Shown here piece after piece: positions 1-5,356 of a stretch of 5,356 nt of DNA (the first letter of the stretch is position 1; each line of letters starts with the position of its first letter). The notes beneath the pieces were generated by a model. It had not been told where the DNA came from, searched no databases, and saw nothing but the letters and a program-made list of their open reading frames with translations. The position numbers were made by a program, and so were the translations under genes. The stretch is from Chloroflexota bacterium (GTDB lineage Bacteria; Chloroflexota; Limnocylindria; Limnocylindrales; CSP1-4): assembly GCA_021777365.1 (NCBI GenBank), contig JAJYDP010000387.1, positions 1-5,356 on the forward strand. The letters are read 5' to 3'.

Positions 1-876
1 CTGCGCGCGCGGGATCTCGATGTTGTTCGCCTTGAAGGCATCGAGCACCCGCTTGCGGAGCTCGCCGGCCGCCGACCAGCGATCCGCGGCCCGCACCGAT
101 CCCAGGATCTTGAGCGTGACGCCGTACTCGCCGATCGCCTCGACCCGCTCCACCCGCGGCGCCTCCAGCACGCGCCGTTTCCACGCAGGCTCCTCGGCCA
201 TCTGCCGGCCGAGCTCGTTCACCACCTCGATGACACGATCGAGGTCGGACCCGTGGGCCACGGTGACGTCCAGGTTGATGCGGCCCCAGACCCGGGTCAG
301 GTTGCTGGTGACGCCGATGAGCCCGTTCGGCACGATGTGGACCGTCCCGTCGATGTCCCGGAGGGTGGTGCGCCGGAGCGTGAAGTCCTCCACCGTGCCG
401 GTGACGTCGGCGATCTTCACGACGTCGCCCTTCGAGTAGTGGTTCTCGATCAGGGCGAACATGCCGGCCAGGTAGTCGCGCACCAGGCTCTGCGCGCCGA
501 AGCCGAGCGCCACGCCGACCACGCCGAGTCCGGCCACCGCCGGCCCGATGTTCAACCCGAACTTGTCGAGCGCGGTGAGAAACGCGACCACCAGGATCAG
601 CGAGCGGACGAGCCCGTCCGCCAGGCCCTGGAGCGTCTCGCTGCGCTTGCGCAGCTCGATGGCCGAGAGCTCCTGCGCGGTCCCCTCGGTGGCCTCGCGG
701 TTCACCAGCGCCGCGACGGCGCCCCGCACCAGGTGGCGCGCCAGCCACAGGGCCAGCAGCGTGGCGACGATGAGCAGGATCATGTCGCCCACCACGGCGT
801 GCGGACCCACGACCAGCTCGTACCCGGGCAGCGTCTCGAGCTTGAGGTTCACGCGACCCGCGGCTCCGTCCCGCAC
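1..876 (-). CDS. MscS-family mechanosensitive ion channel (3' end cut by window edge)
   Basis: This encodes a small-conductance mechanosensitive channel, an inner-membrane pore that opens under membrane tension and releases solutes during hypo-osmotic shock. The 292 codons in the window give a short N-terminus, a first membrane helix at about residues 31-50, a charged linker, a second helix at about 88-105, and the pore-lining third helix from about 111. That helix is Gly/Ala-rich and carries the family signature GFGAQSLVRDYLAG (125-138). The beta domain follows (about 146-200, with GDVV, GTVEDF and VPNG), then the cytoplasmic alpha/beta domain. The last visible residues, IEIPRAQ, match the place where family members end (IP-x-PQ), so only a short tail is missing. 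No ATG lies near the start. GTG at 876 has AAGGG 4 nt upstream; GTG at 852 (MNLKLETLPG) is an alternative. It begins 16 bp after the CoxG-like gene, so co-transcription is likely. Confidence 0.93.
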   Translation of the reverse strand, partial: MRDGAAGRVNLKLETLPGYELVVGPHAVVGDMILLIVATLLALWLARHLVRGAVAALVNREATEGTAQELSAIELRKRSETLQGLADGLVRSLILVVAFLTALDKFGLNIGPAVAGLGVVGVALGFGAQSLVRDYLAGMFALIENHYSKGDVVKIADVTGTVEDFTLRRTTLRDIDGTVHIVPNGLIGVTSNLTRVWGRINLDVTVAHGSDLDRVIEVVNELGRQMAEEPAWKRRVLEAPRVERVEAIGEYGVTLKILGSVRAADRWSAAGELRKRVLDAFKANNIEIPRAQ

Positions 877-892
877 GCCGCCCTTGATGCGA

Positions 893-1360
893 TCACGCCG
901 CCTCCGGGCCCGTGGCCGATTCGAGGCGGGCTCGCAGGCAGTCGAGCGTTCGCTCGACCAGTCCGGGACCCTCGCGGTCGAGGAACGGCGTGGCCATTCC
1001 CGCCAGCGGACCGGCGATCGACGCGTCGGCCGCCCACCGCAGCAGGGTGCGATCCGAGGCGGTCTCCTCGAGCGTCACGCGGGCGCTCGCCTCCAGCGCC
1101 GTCCCTGCCACCGATCCCCGGAGCGTCGCCGTCGCCGCGTCCGGCCGGCTGAGATCGCTGAGCTCGACCCGCCCTTCGGCGGGAAGGCTCAGGAATCCCT
1201 GCCCGATCCGGCCCCGCAGCGCCAGCTCGGTGGGTCCGACAGGCTCGACCGAGAGGGAGCCGGCCCCAGGCACGCAGCGGGCCAGCACGGCGGGGTCCGT
1301 GAGAGCGTCCCACGTGCTGCCGCACGACGCGGCGATCTCCAGTGTGCCTTCGGCGCGCAT
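893..1360 (-). CDS. CoxG-like SRPBCC-domain protein
   Basis: This 155-residue protein matches the carbon monoxide dehydrogenase subunit G (CoxG) branch of the SRPBCC/START-like superfamily, which has a helix-grip fold with a hydrophobic cavity. The opening MRAEGTLEI, then TWDALTDPAVLARCVPG (about residues 17-33), is the usual CoxG start, in which a strand leads to an N-terminal helix and a conserved CxPG. Alternating strands follow, and a long C-terminal helix (about 125-150) carries LAGMATPF. CoxG of CO oxidisers helps anchor or mature the Mo/Cu dehydrogenase, but many homologues lie away from cox genes and have unknown ligands. No coxMSL genes are visible here, so a CO role is not implied. 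ATG 1360 is chosen because GGGGAGAGG sits just upstream and the family starts here; an in-frame GTG at 1387 adds nine unconserved residues and lacks a good ribosome site. Confidence 0.85.
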   Translation of the reverse strand: MRAEGTLEIAASCGSTWDALTDPAVLARCVPGAGSLSVEPVGPTELALRGRIGQGFLSLPAEGRVELSDLSRPDAATATLRGSVAGTALEASARVTLEETASDRTLLRWAADASIAGPLAGMATPFLDREGPGLVERTLDCLRARLESATGPEAA

Positions 1361-1385
1361 CCACCTCTCCCCGTGCGTCGCGCTC

Positions 1386-1391
1386 ACTGTA
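1386..1391 (-). promoter_or_regulatory. Possible -10 box for the CoxG-MscS pair
   Basis: TACAGT on the minus strand fits TAnnnT. It would place a transcript start near 1379, about 19 nt before ATG 1360 and upstream of its ribosome site. No convincing -35 element is seen at 16-18 bp. It lies in the 99-bp gap after the aminotransferase, so it could be an internal promoter or chance. Confidence 0.25.
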
Positions 1392-1459
1392 ACGCGACGA
1401 GCGGACGGGCAGCGCGGCCAGGGCTCCCCCTGGGCGACGAGCCGGCCGTGGCCCGCCTC

Positions 1460-2872
<1,413 letters not shown>

Positions 2873-2891
2873 GACGGTCTCCAGGTGGGCC

Positions 2892-2924
2892 CTGCGATTT
2901 TCGCAGCACTGCAGCCAGTGCAGC
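2892..2924 (-). promoter_or_regulatory. Two competing hairpins in the aminotransferase 5' leader
   Basis: In the leftward transcript, GCACTG-gctg-CAGTGC (2921-2906), extendable past an A:A/T:T mismatch by two more pairs to 2924/2903, is followed at once by CTGCGA-aaa-TCGCAG (2906-2892). The stems share 2903-2906, so they compete. The second ends 9 nt before the GGAG ribosome site. This could influence translation of the class-III aminotransferase. I recognise no known riboswitch class. Confidence 0.4.
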
Positions 2925-2950
2925 TTTCTTTTCGTGGGATACCTGCCGGA

Positions 2951-2980
2951 AGTCTACGTTAGTCGGGCGAATCCTGCCAC
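2951..2980 (-). promoter_or_regulatory. Putative sigma-70-type promoter of the class-III aminotransferase
   Basis: The minus strand shows GTGGCA (2980-2975, four of six matches to TTGACA), an 18-bp spacer and TAGACT (2956-2951). The predicted start near 2944 gives a leader of about 72 nt that contains the hairpin pair. The stretch is A/T-richer than its surroundings. Confidence 0.45.
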
Positions 2981-3001
2981 GACCCACCGCTGGACGCAGG
3001 T

Positions 3002-3141
3002 CGGGCTCGTGCCCCGGGGGCCACTCGGGCGCGTACCCCGGGGCCCACCGCGCGCATGCCCGGGGGCCACCCAGGCTCGTACTCCGGGGCCCACCCGGGC
3101 TCGTACCCGGGGCCCACCCGCGCGCATGCTCGGGGGCCACC
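3002..3141. repeat. GC-rich minisatellite, six units of 22-24 bp
   Basis: Six degenerate units fill the divergent spacer: 3002-3025, 3026-3049, 3050-3071, 3072-3095, 3096-3118 and 3119-3141. Each has a core like CCCCGGGGCCCACC preceded by gctcgta or gcgcatg. The third and sixth carry the gcgcatg form, so units 1-3 and 4-6 form a higher-order repeat of about 70 bp. The cores contain CCCGGG and GGGCCC palindromes that could fold. Frames on both strands stay open and read as 8-residue repeats, but I see no sign they are translated. The rest of the 325-bp spacer holds the two divergent promoters and the leader. Confidence 0.88.
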
Positions 3142-3185
3142 GGCAGTGGGCGTTCGCGGAGGAGCGATCCCCCGTGTTCGCACGC

Positions 3186-3191
3186 TACACT
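3186..3191 (+). promoter_or_regulatory. -10 box for probable leaderless transcription of the class-V aminotransferase
   Basis: TACACT (TAnnnT) ends 6 nt before ATG 3198, the spacing expected if transcription starts at the A of the ATG. No ribosome site lies directly before the ATG: GGAGGA occurs only about 35 nt upstream, too far to serve. No clear -35 is seen 17-18 bp upstream. Leaderless genes with just such a -10 are common in high-GC bacteria. Confidence 0.5.
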
Positions 3192-3197
3192 TGGGCC

Positions 3198-4478
3198 ATG
3201 CCGACCCCCCAGGGCTTCGATATCCAGGCGATTCGCGCCCGCTTCCCGTCGCTCGCACGGCAGGTCTCCGGCCGCCCGATCGTCTACCTCGACGGGCCCG
3301 GGGGCACACAGGTGCCGGACCTCTGCCTGGATGGGATCCGCGAGTACCTGACGTCGCACAACACGAACACCCACGGCGCGTTTCCCACCAGCATCGAGAG
3401 CGACGCGCTGCTGGCGGAGGTCCACGCCGCCGCGGCCGATTTCCTGGGCGCCGCCGACGACGAGGTGGCGTTCGGCGCGAACGCGACGACGATGACCTTC
3501 GCGGTGAGCCGGGCGATCGGCCGGACCCTGCGCCCCGGCGACGAGCTGGTGGTGACGCGCCTCGACCACGACTGCAACGTGGCACCCTGGCTGGCGCTCG
3601 GGCAGGACCTCGGGGTGACGGTCCGGTGGGTCGACGTGCGGACGGACGATTGCACGCTCGACCTGGCCGGCCTCGAGCGGGCGCTTGGGCCGCGCACCCG
3701 GCTGGTGGCGGTGGGCCTGGCCTCGAACGCGGTTGGCACGATCAACCCGGTCCGGAGGATCGCGGACCTCGCCCACGCCGCCGGCGCACGGATCTGGGTC
3801 GACGCGGTCCATGCCGCACCGCACATCCCGATCGATGTCGCCGACCTGGACGCCGACTACCTGGTGTGCTCGCCATACAAGTTCTTCGGGCCCCACATGG
3901 GGCTCTTCTGGGGCCGCCGCGAGCTGCTCGAGGCGCTGCCCGTCTACAAGGTCCGACCGGCAGACGACGGGCTGCCGTCGCGGCTCGAGACGGGGACGCA
4001 GGCCCACGAGGCGCAGGCGGGGCTGCTCGGCACGTTCCGCTACCTGGAGTGGGTCGGCGTCACGCAGGGAGGGGCGACGGGTCAGGCTGGCGCGGCCGAC
4101 GGTGGGCGCCGGGCACGGCTTCGGGCCGCGATGGCGGCCATCCGTGGGTACGAGCGCGCGCTGACGCCACGCCTGATCGACGGGCTGGCAGCCGTCCCTG
4201 GCCTCGCGATCCACGGGATCGTCGACCCGGCGCGCGTCGACGAGCGTTGTCCCACGGTCGCGTTCACGCTCGAGGGGCACCACCCGCAGGCGGTGTCGGC
4301 GGCGCTCGGCGATCGTGGCATCTGCACCTGGGACGGCGACTACTACGCGTACGAGCTGATCCGGGCGCTGGGGCTCGCGGAGTCGGGCGGGATGGTCCGG
4401 GTGGGGCTTGCGCATTACAACACGGCCGATGAGGTTGACCAGCTCGTGCAGGCAGTCGGGGCGATCGCGCTGGGCTGA
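3198..4478 (+). CDS. Class-V aminotransferase, cysteine desulfurase-like (VC1184-type)
   Basis: This 426-residue fold-type-I PLP enzyme resembles the cysteine desulfurase-like VC1184 subfamily. Landmarks are YLDGPGGTQVP (30-40), HNTNTHG (54-60), the cofactor-binding GANATT (93-98), HDCN (124-127), the pyridine-binding Asp in VDAVHAAPH (201-209), the Schiff-base lysine K228 in SPYKFFGPHMG, and VRVGLAHYNTADEVD (400-414). By eye, DGDYYA (379-384) aligns with the SufS loop TGHHCA, which puts Y383 where the catalytic cysteine would be. C376 is nearby but out of register. A SufS-style desulfurase mechanism is therefore unlikely; the substrate is unknown. A Gly/Ala-rich stretch (290-304) looks like a flexible insert. 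ATG 3198 is chosen because the family homology starts at about residue 9; the frame is open far upstream only through GC-rich repeats. It is divergent from the class-III aminotransferase and probably leaderless. Confidence 0.92.
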   Translation: MPTPQGFDIQAIRARFPSLARQVSGRPIVYLDGPGGTQVPDLCLDGIREYLTSHNTNTHGAFPTSIESDALLAEVHAAAADFLGAADDEVAFGANATTMTFAVSRAIGRTLRPGDELVVTRLDHDCNVAPWLALGQDLGVTVRWVDVRTDDCTLDLAGLERALGPRTRLVAVGLASNAVGTINPVRRIADLAHAAGARIWVDAVHAAPHIPIDVADLDADYLVCSPYKFFGPHMGLFWGRRELLEALPVYKVRPADDGLPSRLETGTQAHEAQAGLLGTFRYLEWVGVTQGGATGQAGAADGGRRARLRAAMAAIRGYERALTPRLIDGLAAVPGLAIHGIVDPARVDERCPTVAFTLEGHHPQAVSAALGDRGICTWDGDYYAYELIRALGLAESGGMVRVGLAHYNTADEVDQLVQAVGAIALG

Positions 4479-4481
4479 CAC

Positions 4482-4545
4482 GCGGCGCGACCGGCCCGCG
4501 GCGCGACCGGCCCGCGACGCGATCGGCCCGCGGCGCGACGCGATC
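4482..4545. repeat. 16-bp tandem repeat, four units
   Basis: Starting 3 nt after the class-V aminotransferase stop, the units at 4482-4497 and 4498-4513 are identical (gcggcgcgaccggccc). The third (4514-4529) has two changes and the fourth (4530-4545) diverges at its end. It could pause or end transcription through GC-rich folding, but no T-run follows. Confidence 0.85.
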
Positions 4546-4662
4546 CCCGGGGCCCGGCGGACGGCGCCGACCCGGTGGCGGGCTCGGGGCTGACGCGCCG
4601 GGCGGCCGGTGGCGGGGCTTCACACGCGGCGCCGACCGACGCGGCGTGCGTGCAGGCCTCGG

Positions 4663-4701
4663 CCCTCCAGTTCAGCCCTCCAGTTCAGCCCTCCAGTTCA
4701 G
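4663..4701. repeat. 13-bp perfect tandem repeat, three units
   Basis: The unit ccctccagttcag occurs three times without a mismatch (4663-4675, 4676-4688, 4689-4701). Perfect identity suggests a recent slippage expansion. It is noncoding as far as I can tell. Confidence 0.95.
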
Positions 4702-4723
4702 CCGCGTCCGTGACTGACACCAT

Positions 4724-4738
4724 TTCACGATCAGTGAA
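4724..4738. promoter_or_regulatory. Operator-like dyad TTCAC-n5-GTGAA
   Basis: TTCACGATCAGTGAA has perfect 5-bp arms around a 5-bp centre in the least GC-rich part of the spacer. Its right part (cgatcagtgaac, 4728-4739) recurs as an exact inverted copy at 4982-4993. It could bind a dimeric repressor or be the end of a small degraded element. No gene with a convincing start lies next to it. Confidence 0.35.
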
Positions 4739-4814
4739 CGGCCGCGGGCTTCCGTAAGCTCCAGGCGGGGATGCCGGCGCCAGCGGGCCGCCGGGGTCGT
4801 GCCCAGACCAGTGC

Positions 4815-4849
4815 GAGACCGGTCCCGGGCAGCGTGAGATCGGTCCCGG
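4815..4849. repeat. Two-copy degenerate repeat, period 21 bp
   Basis: gagaccggtcccgg (4815-4828) and gagatcggtcccgg (4836-4849) differ at one base. This is a short degenerate pair, similar in style to the other spacer repeats. Confidence 0.5.
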
Positions 4850-4981
4850 CCCGGCGCGGAACCCTGAACCCTCTGGCCGCACGGGGCAAGAGCAGACGCC
4901 ATCCTGCGGCCCTGACCGAGGGGGCCGGCAGGGTGCGCCCCGGCTCGAGGGTGGGCACCGGGTCTCGCGCTTGGGCCCGCT

Positions 4982-4993
4982 GTTCACTGATCG
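4982..4993. repeat. Distal arm of a 12-bp inverted repeat
   Basis: gttcactgatcg is the exact reverse complement of 4728-4739. The arms enclose 242 bp. No target-site duplication is evident outside them. Confidence 0.55.
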
Positions 4994-5003
4994 CGGAAAC
5001 CCG

Positions 5004-5028
5004 GCGCGACCTGCCCGGGCAGCGCGAC
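5004..5028. repeat. Palindrome flanked by direct repeats
   Basis: CTGCCCGGGCAG (5011-5022) is a perfect 12-bp palindrome flanked by gcgcgac at 5004-5010 and 5022-5028. It lies about 60 bp past the stop of the leftward gene at the right edge and could contribute to a GC-rich 3' hairpin, though no T-run follows. Confidence 0.4.
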
Positions 5029-5083
5029 GCCCGGGCCGGACGACGCCGGCGAGTCGAGGGCCGCGGCGAGGCCCGGCGCACCC

Positions 5084-5356
5084 TCACCCGAACAGCGGCA
5101 GCTGCTCCCCCTGGTGCTCGATCGCCGCGTCCAGCCCCAGGTATGGCTCGAACCGCTCCAGGTCCGCGCCCTCGCGCGCGGCCAGCGTCCGCAGGTGGTT
5201 GGCCTTGATGATGTGCCAGTTCCCCTCCTCGAGCGCCACCCGAAGAACCGGCGACCGGGCGAGCTTGAACCGTACGAGCTCGGCACGTTCCGGCAGGACG
5301 ACGAGGAACCGCACCACCGTGTCGTCCTGCGGGATCTGCCGGCCGCGCCGCAGCAG
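5084..5356 (-). CDS. Unrecognised protein, C-terminal 90 residues (5' end outside window)
   Basis: The frame is open from the right edge to TGA at 5086-5084, so this is the C-terminal part of a longer leftward gene. A GTG at 5317 would give a 77-residue protein, but the 13 codons upstream read on in frame (LLRRGRQIPQDD) and no ribosome site is evident before the GTG, so an internal start is less likely. The segment looks like a folded alpha/beta domain: VVRFLVVLP is a likely strand, VLRVALEEGNWHIIKANHLRT a strand-helix mix, and FEPYLGLDAAIEH a helix. It ends HQGEQLPLFG. QLPLF resembles the QLxLF peptide by which DNA polymerases and repair factors bind the beta sliding clamp, which hints at a DNA-related role but is not proof. 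I do not recognise the family. Confidence 0.75.
   Translation of the reverse strand: MLRRGRQIPQDDTVVRFLVVLPERAELVRFKLARSPVLRVALEEGNWHIIKANHLRTLAAREGADLERFEPYLGLDAAIEHQGEQLPLFG

Larger units (their letters stand above)
4479..5083. other. Convergent 605-bp intergenic region without a supportable gene
   Basis: This lies between the ends of the rightward class-V aminotransferase and the leftward gene at the right edge. It holds a 16-bp x4 array, a 13-bp x3 array, a degenerate 21-bp-period pair, an operator-like dyad and a short palindrome, listed separately. Frames open on both strands give Arg/Pro/Ala-rich translations with no recognisable domain. I see no T-run terminator, tRNA or transposase remnant. 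Confidence 0.7.

Noticed and set aside
3056..3141. Minisatellite as a coding 8-residue repeat protein
   Set aside because: Several frames on both strands are equally open, with no ribosome site or independent coding signal; the openness comes from the GC-rich 24-bp period.
3002..3141. CRISPR array
   Set aside because: The units are contiguous and degenerate with no unique spacers, and no cas genes are present.
4546..4662. tRNA or structured RNA in the convergent spacer
   Set aside because: I found no acceptor-stem pairing, TTCRA-like loop or other RNA signature; it is GC-rich sequence without clear structure.
4771..5208. Possible gene with a TAAGCT box and AGGCGGGG before its ATG
   Set aside because: The product is low-complexity Arg/Pro/Ala, overlaps the right-edge gene by about 125 bp antisense and matches nothing I recognise.

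Overview
This is a very GC-rich bacterial window whose coding frames favour G or C at the third position, with few A/T-rich stretches. The composition, GTG starts and a probable leaderless gene fit a high-GC lineage such as Chloroflexota or Actinomycetota. That placement is an inference: nothing here is a taxonomic marker. The GC content also opens very long antisense frames, which are rejected below.

Layout. Positions 1-2872 carry three leftward genes. In transcription order they are a class-III (glutamate-1-semialdehyde aminomutase-like) PLP aminotransferase (2872-1460), a small CoxG/SRPBCC-family protein (1360-893) and an MscS-type mechanosensitive channel (876-1, which runs off the left edge very near its natural end). 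A 325-bp divergent spacer (2873-3197) holds a promoter with a structured leader facing left, a six-unit GC-rich minisatellite, and a -10 box placed so that transcription would start at or next to the ATG of the rightward gene. That gene (3198-4478) encodes a class-V aminotransferase of the cysteine desulfurase-like VC1184 type, in which tyrosine occupies the place of the catalytic cysteine. A 605-bp convergent spacer (4479-5083) holds several short tandem repeats and inverted repeats and no gene I can support. The right edge (5356-5084) holds the C-terminal 90 residues of an unrecognised leftward protein ending in QLPLFG, which resembles a sliding-clamp-binding peptide.

How the genes may work together. 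Two fold-type-I PLP enzymes of different classes stand head to head around one control region, so they may be co-regulated or act on related amino compounds. No pathway partner in the window fixes a substrate for either. CoxG and MscS lie close downstream of the class-III enzyme and may share its transcript, but no functional link to it is evident.

Most notable. An exact 22-bp tandem duplication straddles the stop codon of the class-III aminotransferase and appears to have created that stop. The two long spacers and the 3' end of this gene each carry a different short tandem repeat. I did not find a clear new defence system, CRISPR array or mobile element.
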